Source of the DNA: Romanomermis culicivorax
Taxonomy: Eukaryota > Nematoda > Enoplea > Mermithida > Mermithidae
Reading direction: 5' to 3'
DNA: 64,000 nt
NCBI GenBank assembly: GCA_963922205.1
Contig: CAWUHX010000321.1
Span: forward strand, 292,085 to 356,084
Of this stretch, positions 1 to 12,100 are shown one piece after another. The translations under genes were made by a program, and so were the position numbers. The notes below the pieces were generated by a model, which saw nothing but the letters and a program-made list of their open reading frames with translations, did no database searches and was not told the origin of the DNA. The number at the start of each line of letters is the position of its first letter. The stretch's first letter is position 1.

Positions 1-480
1 TGGCCGAGTTTGCTGAGCTTATCAAATCCTGATGGTCTTTCCACCATTTTGCCCTGAACCCCGAGAGAGCAGTATTTCTCGAAATTCTGGAACAGTTTTT
101 TTCTACCGAATATGCGCCCTTAAATATAAACGCATTCGACCCATTTTCGCCAATGTTAGTGTGCCAAATCATTGAACTTGCTGTATTTTAAGCTTAACAC
201 TTCTTGCAGACGCCAAAAAGTCAGTAAAAAGCCTCAGAGACTTGTTCATCTCGTTGATCTGGGAGCTCTTGAAGAAGACATGAGATACTTGCTTCATTAT
301 CTATTTTTGTGAGATACTAATCTTATTATAAGAAGTCGGCTTTATTCTCTAATTTTAGTGTCAAAAAAGCTTTTAAAATTTTAACGGAAAATAAATGCGG
401 GTTGCCTGGGTGATGCTGCGCTTTTATGTCCTTCCTGGCTGGAGGGTTTCGTAGTCAAATTCAAAAAAAAGAAATATTTT
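1..480 (+). pseudogene. Coding-like fragments of unknown protein (end of an upstream gene or a decayed gene)
   Basis: One frame from about 46 reads a protein-like stretch containing NPERAVFLEILEQFFSTEY and NINAFDPFSP. A good donor (GTTAGT, about 154) and an acceptor (TTCTTGCAG, ending 209) would join it to 210-308, which encodes RLVHLVDLGALEEDMRYLLH. An acceptor at 357-358 leads to KKAFKILTENKCGLPG, after which a one-base frame change would give DAALLCPSWLEGFVVKF. A TGA at about 31-33 and the late frame break suggest either missed splicing or decay. I do not recognise the family. Small-intron structure and amino-acid composition argue it is, or was, real coding sequence. Confidence 0.3.
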
Positions 481-489
481 CCATGTTTT

Positions 490-708
490 TCAAGTTTGTC
501 CTAGGATCTTTGAATCAATTTTTTCTTGTATGACTGTATAATTTCGTTGAAATGCTTTTCTATGATCAACTCCACCTTGGTTTGACATGCTATGTCGAAA
601 TTCAAGCACTTCAGCATATGCCATTGTTTCGTAATTAGGAACAACAAAAACAGGGTCAATTAGTGTATTGCCTAAGTGAGATTGCGAGGGCTTAAGATTC
701 GCTGGCAT
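490..708 (-). CDS. Short open frame of unknown identity (possible exon)
   Basis: 72 codons with protein-like composition (includes PVFVVPNYETMAYAEVLEF), preceded on the minus strand by an AG that could act as acceptor. No convincing donor was seen at its downstream end, so it could be a terminal exon, a pseudo-exon or chance. No family recognised. Confidence 0.2.
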   Translation of the reverse strand: MPANLKPSQSHLGNTLIDPVFVVPNYETMAYAEVLEFRHSMSNQGGVDHRKAFQRNYTVIQEKIDSKILGQT

Positions 709-2373
709 GCTTTGATGATCATTTCACATCCACAAAACCTGTATTTTGTGCCAGATTATTAAACTTTTCTTTGACCACAGGACAAGTTTTTAGATACGAA
801 AAGACATAAATCACGATGAATAATTTTCCTTCATACTCTTTTTAAAGTAACTTATTGTAATTTTTATCATTTCTAGCCAAACCATACGTCATATCGGCCT
901 GAAAATTTACGAACCGACTCAACTAACTTTTGGCACTTTTTGAATAAAATGTCCTAACAATGAAAACTTGGTGTAAATAAAATTGACGTCATCACTTACT
1001 TTTTTTTCATTTTCAGTTTACAAGCATATAATAAAAATAGTAAAAATTTTCTGAAATTTTTTCATCAAAAACATAAAACCGAAAAATAAAAACTTCAACC
1101 GTTTTGCTACTGAATCTTTCACTCATGGAATTTTGAACGTTAGTGATTATTACCATAATTTTACAGTCCTATGTTATTACGTCTTAGCTGAAATCGCGAA
1201 AATAATTGTATATTATCATTCCCAGTTCTATTATTCGGTAGTATTTTAAGAAAAATGGATTGTATGTATCGTCACAAATTTATAATACCATGTGACATAT
1301 CGTTCAGCAAAAAATCGTAGAAAATACGAAATTAGTTCTTGACCGCAAAAACAGACTGATTTCTTCGGAGTAAGCTTTTAGATTATCAAGTTTCAAGTGA
1401 GAATTCATTACCAGTTGATGAGGAGCCAGTTTCATCAAAGAGATTTGAGCTCTAGCTGAACTGCAGCTTGAATTGTAGCTCAAATCTGTATATTAAACAA
1501 TTGCCGTCAAGATGCAGCCCAGCTGCAGCTTGATATTGAAAAATATATTTTACGAATATGAAAAAAAACGGATTCTTCATGACTGCATTGCTCCTTTAAA
1601 AAATTTTTTAAAATGTTAGACTAAAAAATCTGGTTTTTTAAATTTTGAAACTTCTTTAGTGAAGACGTAGGGTAGCCCAAAAAATGTTACACTTTAAAGT
1701 TTGTAATACCTCACTCAGAGGAGCTAGAACTTTCAGGCTGAATTCATTGAATATCCTAACTATTTCCATTCATCTTCATAAAATAACGTAGTCTGATCTA
1801 CCGTACACCATGAGCTGTACTCGTTCATTGTGGAGCACAGTTTTTCCGTATCTTACTCCATTTTTGCATTTTTAAATAATTGATCATCAGAATTCAGCGC
1901 TGCAATGTAAAAATCTTCATCACCAATGAAAAGTGAATGGAATGAACGGCGAACATATGATTGCTGAACTGCAGTCGCGGATTTTACTAATGATAAGCAA
2001 ATGCGCTATTTCCACGAAAGTTTCACATTCTATAAGTTGAAAGGTGGTGAATCATTCGCAACGTATGTTCAAAACCGACTGAAATTATAGGCCACAATCT
2101 CACCGAGCATTTTGACTTTCACTTTCACGCAGTATTTTATTGCAAACCTTTTTCAATCCCTCAGAAATCATTCAAATAGTAGTCTATGAAAAGCCTTGAA
2201 AATGAATGTTGTTTTCTTTCGAGTTTCGAAGATGCATAAAATTTTTAAAGTAATCTTATTGTTGGACGTGTGTGGTAGCGCCTTTAGGAAGATCTGTTTT
2301 TTGGACCTCTGAATATGCACGAATGCTAACTAATAATCATTTATTTTTCTCATGAGTCATATTATAATAAGCT
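709..2373. other. Gene-free AT-rich stretch
   Basis: No coding frame, RNA gene or tandem array is evident, apart from the half-copy of the GGCCGGTTTCATC element at 1422-1545. Confidence 0.6.
1422..1545 (+). mobile_element. GGCCGGTTTCATC foldback element, left-arm fragment
   Basis: Matches the left half of the complete copy at 2374-2614: GAGCCAGTTTCATCAAAGAG, then AGCT-rich sequence, then ATTGCCGTCAAGATGCAGC. It stops near 1545 without the opposing arm, so it is truncated. Noncoding. Confidence 0.65.
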
Positions 2374-2614
2374 GGGGCCGGTTTCATCAAAGAGACTTTA
2401 GCTCAAGCTGAGCGGCAGCTGACCTGTAGCTCAACTCTACATGTTATAACATTGCCGTTAAGGTGCAGCTCAGCTGTAGCCGATATGTTTTTTGTGTAGG
2501 AGTTAAGCTAAAGCTGAGCTCTACCTTAACAGCAATGTTATTACATAAAGAGTCAAGCTACAGCTAAAGCTGCAGCTCTGCTGAAGCTTAAGCCTCTCTG
2601 ATGAAACCGACCCC
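2374..2614. mobile_element. GGCCGGTTTCATC foldback element (MITE-like), complete copy
   Basis: 241 bp. Ends are inverted repeats: GGGGCCGGTTTCATC on the left, and the complement of GATGAAACCGACCCC on the right. The interior is a chain of AGCT/GCAGCT palindromic words, so the whole unit can fold on itself. No coding capacity and no clear target duplication. Lies about 500 bp upstream of the TRPA1 start. Confidence 0.75.
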
Positions 2615-3122
2615 ATGCAAATGAATCCGCTAGGCTCTGTGCTCCATACATATTCAAATAATCGATGAGTTCAATACGGAAAAATATGTAAGCTTATTAC
2701 TGTAATCAGTGGAAAAATTTTTCCATTAACGAGCGACAAACAAAACATCTGAAAATTTTCATCATTTACCTGTTCGAACTTTCACGAGTAGCAATCAGGT
2801 AACGACGCAGTTCTGCCTAAGTCGACAGCGAATAAGCATGATGTTTTTCAATGATTTTGACCTTTTCCATTTACATGACAAAATTTACAGTTTTTCTACA
2901 GTATAAAATATCCCATCAAATGAAAATTGTTTATCAAAATGGACTTACTATTTCGATTTTCGATGCGTGTACCATTTTAAATTAAATGGCCTATGGTGGT
3001 TAATCAGTTAGATTATTCCGTGACGCTGTTTCTTGTGTAAATTTTTTGTTACAGTGCAAAATGCATCTTTCACAAAAAATTAGCATAATAATAGACGCAT
3101 AATCGATTCTATATTTAGAATA
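2615..3122 (+). promoter_or_regulatory. Upstream region of TRPA1
   Basis: Presumed promoter and 5' leader by position only. AT-rich; I see no convincing TATA element or other recognisable site. An upstream noncoding exon cannot be excluded. Confidence 0.3.
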
Positions 3123-6100
3123 ATGGATCCTTTAATTAATAAAGATAGTAGTACGAGTGATTCGTTCAAAGAACAATCGTTGACCGAAGCTTTTTTGTCG
3201 AAAACGAAAATTAAAAAAGGCTCCAAAAAACAAGACAACAAAAATGACGAATCCCAACCGAAGAAAAGGACTCAATCGACCAAGGAGCAACCAGCGCTCA
3301 TTTGGAAACGGGCCAAATTCGCTACGATGCGCATGAAATCGGGTGGTTCGGGCTCTTCTACCATGCGGTCGATGGACAGCGGCGGCAGTACTACGAGGAG
3401 AGGCGGCAGCGGCAAGGCCACCGTTTTCGGCACGGTGTTGAGCGCCGTGAGTATGAAACGCAAGGCCCAGTTGGATAGGACGAAATCCTCAGCATCTTTG
3501 ACGGACAGGCTGAGCACGGCTTACAGCGAGAAGCAATATTGCAACATGGAGGATAGCCCGATCTATATATTGAGAGTAGGGATGATCTGTGTCGTGACGT
3601 CTGCATCTCACGTCCTAACTCACAGAGGCTTAACCCGGGAACACCCTAAGCTCATAGTACGCCATGACGTCAACATGAGGTTCCCACCCACGTCTTCTGA
3701 CTTAAAGTCGAAAGTCTCACAATGCAATGTAGGTGACCTTCATCAGGCTGTATTGCTTGGGAACCATGAGGGTCCGGCATGGGCGGCCCGCCTCATGCCT
3801 AGGCCCATAAAATAACCCATGAATGATAAGTATGTGGATACATTTAAAATCTTAATTTCTGGTCAGATACATATTTACTACGGGATACGGACAATTCGCC
3901 CCCCCCCCCCAGTAATTCGCCCCCACTGCTCTTCGTCCCCGGACAATTCGTCCCTTCGTCCCCAACACAACTCGCCCCCAGGAATCCGCCCCATATACTG
4001 TTTTTTATTTAAAAAATTCAGATTTAAAAATAATTAAACTAGGTTGTTAGCGGGTATGTAATGGGCGTTTGCACACATCCACACAAAACTATTGAAGATT
4101 TTTCCAACCGAAATTGCATGTTTATTTATGCATTCAGAGTGCAAGTATTATGTATAACAAGAAAAAGACATATAGCAGTGTTCCAAATAAAGGTCGACAA
4201 ACAAATTTTCGTTTTCATTTTCTCTGAATATAAGATTTTTTTACATGTGTACTAAGTCAGTATAAGTCTTTTTTACTCGTACAGTCAGCAATACATGCGT
4301 TTGAGCAGTAGGCCTGAAATTGGCGACCGGTTGTTTTTTCCGCTTGAAATAAAATGTGTCGCTTCGAGTTCAAAACGAAGGCTGAAAATGATCAATTTCG
4401 ACCGAAAATGTGTGAAAAATGTCAACACTGGCAATTTACGAGTTCATATTTTTTAAGTTTTTAATGATGGTGTCCCATCCCAATCCGAAATACCGAATTT
4501 TAGTCTGATGGCGTGAATATCCTGGAGAATTTACGCTGAATTTTAATGTGTAACACGGATATCATAAGCAGAATTGCGAGTCATTTATGTTCTTCGATCT
4601 GCATTTGTTTTTTCTGTTTTTTATTCCTTTTTCCGTTTAATTTTGTCATATTTTTTCTCTTTCTTCTTTCTTGTTTAGTTTCTTCCGCTATATTCCGTTT
4701 GATTCTTTTTTTCTTTATATTGTTCTTCTGTTCAATCTTTTTATTTCTTTTTTGTCTTTGATACACTGCAAAGTTATCATTAAAAAGATAGAAAAGAACA
4801 CCATAGAGTTAGACGTAGAACAATTGTGATACTTTGTAAAACTCTTAATTGCTCTGCATAGATCTCCGTAAAGAGTTACAAGAAAGGAAAAAAAGACAAT
4901 GTGAAAAAGAGAATAAAAAGGAAAACAGAGGAGACAGGGCGAAGTGAAAAATTATCTTTTCAGCTCCTTTATGCTTCACATAAAATATGGTTACCTAATT
5001 GGGAAAATGTCAAGAAATTATTACATAACATAGCATGGGTTGCTTTTAAATATAAAACGCAGGTAAGATGTAACTAAAAGGGACGAATTACCAGGGGCGA
5101 ATTACTGGGGGCTAATTATTGGGGGCGAATTGTTCAGGAGCGAATTATTTAGGGGACGAATTTTCCGAGGACGAACTGAAGTGGGGGCGAATTGTGGGAG
5201 ACGAATTGCTGGGGGTGAATTACTGGGGGCGAATTGTCCTAGAACCATTTACTGTGTGATACATTACTTGATTCATCTGCTCTGCATCGCCAATAGTTAG
5301 ACAGCCAAAAAATGCTCCCAATCTGAATTTTCAATTTCAGCACAATCTTCTCCTGAATTAGCTACCTTTTTATCAGACTGTTTTTGTCGATTTGGCAGAC
5401 TTCCAAGCTGCATCTAAAAATATTTATACAACATAGTTGATGTTTCTTAAATTCGAATGTGATATTCAATTAAATGCATTTTATAGACACAACAGTTTTT
5501 GTACTGTAAGTGAATCACTCAAGTTAATGATTCTGTTTTCACTCGAGTCTATTTTCTACTGCATAATTTCCAAGTGCCAAATGAAAGATGACTCGTTTTT
5601 AGGTATGGACTTTTCATATCATTTTCTTTAATTCTTAAATGATAATGGTTGAAATGATATGCGACCGACATCTCAAATTTCTAGCTCATCATTGAGATCA
5701 TAGAAAAGAATCAACAGCATCATATCCATGACAATGACGAAAACTTGTTTGAAGCAAAAATTACTTTTTTATATCCTTGTTTGGATGCAGCTGAAGCAAC
5801 AAAAACACCTACACTGTCTTTAGTTCTATTATGTTTTCATTGATAATTATAGTGGCTGTCCGTCTGGGCAGAGTTTGCGATCACTGCAATTGCTCCAAAA
5901 AGAAAGTTTTCAATTTTATGCATCCAAAATTACAAATTTGCAGAAAACAGCATTGTTTTACTAGCTGAAATATAAAAAATTATCCATACCTTCTAGAGCA
6001 TGAGAAGACCGATCGGTATGTTTCAGATCTCAGTAAACTGCTTTTGAAAGCTCAGATGTTCAAAAAGTATGAGAAACTATCGCTCATACTAGTAAATAGG

Positions 6101-9100
6101 AGTACCCAGCCTATGCAATTGTGGATTGGAAGAAGAGGAGTGAAATAATTTTTCTAATTTGGCTAATGCTGCATGCAGAATTTTATTGATTCCAGCTTCA
6201 TGTACTCCTATCTAATGCAGTCTCAGCAGCATAGGTGGACATCGTCACAGATTAACACCAAAAGATCGATCCTGTAATGATCTGATTTTTTACCCAGTAA
6301 TTTTAACTGGCTATGATTTTGGCTTTACTTTTTTTGGATTTTCAATTATGTAGAATTTTTAATTTTCGAAGATGGGCTTTTACGGTCTTGGCCAGACTTC
6401 TTTTCGGGCCGAAGAATTAGTTTGGTGGGGCCGGTCTGGGCTGCGATTCTCCAGTCCATGCAGGCTCCTAATAACCATTCAACATTAAATGAATGGATAG
6501 AAGGACGCCAATCTCAGGAAGAAAGTCTTGCCCTTTACAGATGTTGAACATGGTAAATTTTTCCCCTTTACAGATCTTGAGCATAGTGAGTTCCTGCTAA
6601 GGCAGAGCCTGTGGGAAGCAGCTCGGCCGAGAGTACTTTCCAAGTATAAATTTTGAAATCCTTTGGGTTTTAGTGCATTTGATAGCTTGCAGCAACCCCA
6701 GTAATGTTACACGGACTATTTTGCCCATAGCCCTTATCTACATTGGAAATTGCATAAATGGGCTAAAAACTATCCAAGGTTTATTTCCACCTGATATCAG
6801 GGACTACAACAGATAAGGACAAGTTACGAATCACACTTTATGAAATGAATTTCTGGAGATACGCCATTGAGAAACACTCTATCTACATGTCAGTTTATGT
6901 ACATTGGGGACCGCAGATTGAACCACTGGACCACTAGTTGTTTATAGAATGCTTGTAAATTGAAAAATAACACGAAATTAGTGCGTCTTAAAAGTCATTT
7001 ATGCAAAGCTTTTTTATGCAATTTTTTACTCCAAAAATTGTTAGAGGTTAGTTTGAAAACAAATTTGCTTTCCACTTCCATTGTTTAGGAGAATTTCAAG
7101 ATAAAAAAACCCACAAAAATGCGAATCACGCCAATAAAACGCTAGAAACGGACATTCAAACACTAGAATACCAACTATTCCGGTAGTCGTTGGCATAGGG
7201 GTGGTATAGGCTATCTGTTGATCTCATGCAAAATCCTTGCTGAACATCAAATTTATATCGCTAGTTGATTTTTGAGTTCGTCAGAATTCACAAATCTTCC
7301 AACTTAACAAAAAATGTAAAATTTTCAAGTGTTGATCAAAAACTTATTGATGATGTATCATGTTAAAGTCTTAAACCCATCTAAGTGATGGGAGTTGAGA
7401 AACACCTGCCATGTGAGACCAGCGTGACTTGCAGTAGTATAGTAGAGAAGTCCACTCATCCCTACATGGAGTCTATCCCCCAGCAGATTTTTTCTGTTCA
7501 TGCATGGTCGTTAATGCAACTGGAAAATGGACGGCTAATGAATGGCTGAACCACTAAACTACTGAACTAATAAATTACTAATGTTGGAAAAACTGGCGTC
7601 CAATTCATCATATTCTTTTTACTTCCCCATAATAAGTTAAAAAAACTTCCTTTATAGCCCAAACAGACTTTCAAGTGATATTTACCCATAAGTCAAAGAC
7701 CTAATGCAATGTTTTGGACATGGTTAAAGACAGGCTTTATCTAGAATCTGATACTCTTTTTAGGTTTGCGCTTTTGGAAACGTCGAGAAAGCAGAAAGCA
7801 TGCTTAAAGAGAACATCAAATTATTGAAAGTTGAAGACAACAAAGGATTCACTTGCATGCACCATGCCGTATCCAAAAATCAACTTACGACCATCGATCT
7901 CCTATTGAATTATGGAGCAGGTGTGAGTACTTTTTTCTAATAAGTAAAACTTTTTCTTCATTTCTCATTTAGATATCAACGTTATCAACTCGTTGACCGG
8001 AGACACACCTTTGCATTGGGCTGTAGAAAAGAACTGTCTCAAATCCGTGCAACATTTGCTGACAAAACCTGACCTGGATACAACTATTTTGAACAAAAAA
8101 GGTTATGCGCCAATTCATTTGGCAGTGGTGTTGAACAAGCAAGCGATTTTGGAGGTAAATTACAATTTGGGACACTGATAATTGTTAAAACATTGTCGCA
8201 TGATGCAGTGTATCTCGTACCAGTAGGAACACTAAGATTTGCGTAGATGTGTGTAGGAGTTAACTTCACCTGATGGTTGCAACATAGTGTACGAAATTTC
8301 TGGTCCATATGTCCTCAGCAACCCCTGTGCGGTTCTCGGGAGATTTCTGACTAAGTTTCAAGCCTGACGCTAACTGGACTGCCCTGAGATAATGTCTAAA
8401 GGATTATCATTGTTGCTGTGATTGAGTTCAGGCAAACTTACGCTGTAGACATCATTTATCTAAACTTTCGTGAAGAGATGGCCCATGGGCGAGAAAGATT
8501 AATGTTGAATGCACTGTATAAGACATAGATGCTTTGGATTCATATCTGTCGGGGTTGCCATAGGTGCATGTGTTCAGCTTCCGGCATCGGTGCGCAGGTG
8601 GTAGGATGCAGCGAAAAGTGGCGGAAAGAGAAGAAGAAAATTTACATAGATGTGTGTAGCCACTGTTTCGCGTGTTTGTTTATATTTTACATTATTATCA
8701 TTATTGTGGATTTTGGATGGGAGCATCGCCGCCACTCGCTATTTACTTTATTTTTGATATTATTGCATTGGCATCGCCCATTGTTTTCCCAATACAAGTT
8801 GACACGGTAACTTGCATTGTTTTGTGAGTGTAGCAGAGGAGTTTATAAGCTTAGGAGTGGAGACTTGGTAAGAGCTCCTGAAGTACGTGTCACAGTGTAC
8901 TGCCTGAGGATTGGTGAAGTACGGGAGTGTATCTCATGAAACGTGTGATAGAGTTTTAGTTTATTGTTTTTGTTAGCCTGTGGTCAGAACTGTTGCAACT
9001 TTCTTTGTATAAACCCAAAGGTCGGTTACATCATCTTGACCCCACAGCTGCCTGACAAGTGGTGGACTCTTAACGCCTCTCACCGGTAGAAGAGATAAAG

Positions 9101-12100
9101 CGTGTTTTTGAACCGAAAAAGAAGGAGTTTGAGGAAGCTTCTCAAATTGAAGATGTTAGACCGAAAGGGCTTGTCTCAAACGCGTTGATGGCTCAGTTGC
9201 AAGCCAAAGATAAAGATCTAAAAGTGATCTTGGAGAAACTCGGTGCTAACAACAGCACCAAGTCTCAAAGTAACTTTTATATGGATGAAGGGATACTATA
9301 TAGAGAGACTTTTGGCGAGGCAGAGGATCAAGTTGTTGTGCCCTCTGTTCTCAAAAAAGTTGTCCTACATCAGTAACATGGTGCAGTGAGGATGACACAT
9401 CAAGGGTTTAAGAGAACCCCTGCTATTATTAAAAAACGATTCTGGTGGCCGAGCATCAAAAAGGATGTTAGGAGCTGGATTAGCTTTTGTCCAGTATGTC
9501 AAATTGCGACTGCAGGAAAAGCTACAATACCACCACTGAATCCAATTATTCCTAGACGACCAATTGACATAGTCTCTGTGGATATCATAGGAATTTCTCC
9601 CATAAGTGAGAAGAGACCATATGTGATAGTATTCCAGGATTACTTTACAAAATGGGTGGAAGCAGAAATGATTCGGGATCAATCACCTGTAACCATTGTG
9701 GACATTTTTCTATGGAATGTTGTATTTCGGCATGGAACCCCTGTGAAGTTATTGTGTGATAAGGGTTCATGCTTTACAGCTGATTTGATGATGTCAGTCT
9801 GTAAATTGTTAGAATGCCAAAAAATTTTCACAACTGCCTACCATCCACAAGGAGATGGAATGGTTGAAAGGTTTAACCAAACCTTGATCAAGCAGTTACA
9901 AAAAGTTGTTATTGAAGATTCAGACAAGTGGGACAGATATTTGCAATCTGTCCGGACAGATATTTGCAATCAATGTGCATTGTCAGAGTTGATGAATTAC
10001 ACTGATGGTTGGCGACAAACTTCGGCAGATACCCCTTGGAACTAACAGAGCCCAAGATGGTCGAAAGAGGTAAAATGGCTAAGTTGATCAAAACCTTGAA
10101 AGATAGTAGGTTTCGAGGTCAGCCAATAATGAGTTTCCACACCGAAAAGGTAACCCAGGAGTATGCTAGTAAAGTATTTGTGGATTCTGGGCTTGATAAC
10201 TCATTAGGGAAAGAATTGGCAAGAGTCATTAGCTTTGCAACGGTGACTGGAGATACCCTCATTGTAGATACTACTATTGTCATGCAGAAGGAATTGATGC
10301 TCATTTATGAGCTCCTAGATTCGGACATGCTTATCATTGGGTACAACTTGGTTACAGATCTGGTGGCCATTTGGAATGTTAATGGCACAGGTATAAAAGG
10401 TCAAGATGTTGATCTGACAGCAGAGATCAAACATAGAGTTATGTCTTTGTATGGCCGTTATTATGATGTAGCCAAGGTAGGAGACCAATTGAATGGAAGG
10501 TTTTTGGCAATGTCCAGGAAGTTGGGACTTCAGGAAAACATTTAAGCTGAAAGGGTTATTCAGGGAGTTATATCTGGCGGATATTGGTTACTTTCAAATC
10601 CATTTCCCTCAGAGAAGGCAACGTGAGCAATTCTGTAGGGTTACTTTAACTCAATTTGAAATCAGGTATTCAGCACTGGATGCCCTACTACTCATTATTG
10701 GTTTTCCTAGCGTTTTTCCATTATGAGTTAGCTATGGAAGTCGAGGTCAGATTCCGATATTTTCGGCATGATTTGGTCAAAGGGGATCAAATCCAATTAA
10801 TGGCTTTCAGGTTGTATAGGTTTTTTAACATGATTCCTGGCCAGAACTTCTAGCAAACCTTTTGAGGAAGCCCGGAAGTGGAGGAGCCACAATCATCTTG
10901 TGTGTATCACGTAATGAGGCAGGAAATGTATGCCTGTATGACTGCCCAGTTGGACACCACATTTGGAGGCCATACAGAGTACTGCTTCCCTCATTACAAA
11001 TAAAATTCGAATAAAAAGGGAGAGATAAAAATTCCTAAGGGAATTCATTCGGATTATACCATCAAAGAAAGAGGTAAGAATGTAGATGGTTATGATACGT
11101 TGAGTGAAGATGAAGAGTTCAAAGAAGCTTTGTCCAAAAAGCAGATTAGAGCTTGGATTATGAAAATGGTTGTGGATATGGTTTATCAAGGAAAGGGTTT
11201 TAATAAACTTGATGAACCAGTATCCATGGTTTTATATGAAAATTTTCTAAGATATAGGAAAGAAACTCAGCAACTGTTGGATTTAACATCTCTGGAAGTT
11301 GATTACCACGAGTATGAATCAGTCAACATATTGAATGGTAAAGACTCATTCTTAAGACAACACTGGAGGATGAATATCCCTCTGTATTCTGAAATATTGG
11401 TTGAACACAATTCTAAGAATCTGGAGCCAGTATGTAATAAACTTCCCCCATTGTTGGATTTATTTTGGCCACATTGTAGAGAGGAGGCTGAAGAGTGCCT
11501 TACCTCTCTCCTTGACCACAACTATTTGAGGTCCTTTAGCTCTGAGAGAAAGGAGCTACTCTTGAAAATGTTGTGGAGAGGAGGTAGGTATGGGCAGTAT
11601 TTAGCTTTTTTAAATAGTTTGCCAGTGACGAAAGTGCATAGGCCAACCAAGGGCGATGCAATTACTTGCTGAGGAAATCGTTTTGGGTTCATACGGATTC
11701 CATTTTAGCCAAAGACGAAATTGTGGGAGTCTAAGCTGGCAGATAAACGAAACCATTTGGCGGAGTATCTGCAGTACAAGAACAATCCCTACTGCTACCA
11801 AAGATTTTATTTTAGCCAAATAGCGGTCCAACTGCCAGGTTTACGATACCCCATAGATTTGAGCAAGGATACAACAATAGAAAATCAAAGAAAAAGTGTG
11901 GTGGTGTATCAACCGGAATATGTACCAGGTTATGAGCCGCCATTCTTCGAAAATATATTGCCTTCCGATCAACCAGGTATCCAAATCATGCATATTGGCA
12001 ACAAGGTTGTGGTAACGCCGATAGGTAAGCAGCCAACAGCGCCAGTTACAGATGCTGAGGTAAGCACAACGGCAGGTCAGCAATCTGGAAAGCCTGGAGT

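Noticed and set aside
3889..5240. Regularly spaced short repeats as a CRISPR array
   Set aside because: Units are degenerate, have no unique spacers, occur in inverted arms, and the genome is eukaryotic.
8529..8810. 93-codon frame starting in the 5' LTR, with a matching frame in the 3' LTR (14997-15395)
   Set aside because: Overlapping frames within a noncoding LTR; not conserved between the two LTRs beyond nucleotide similarity.
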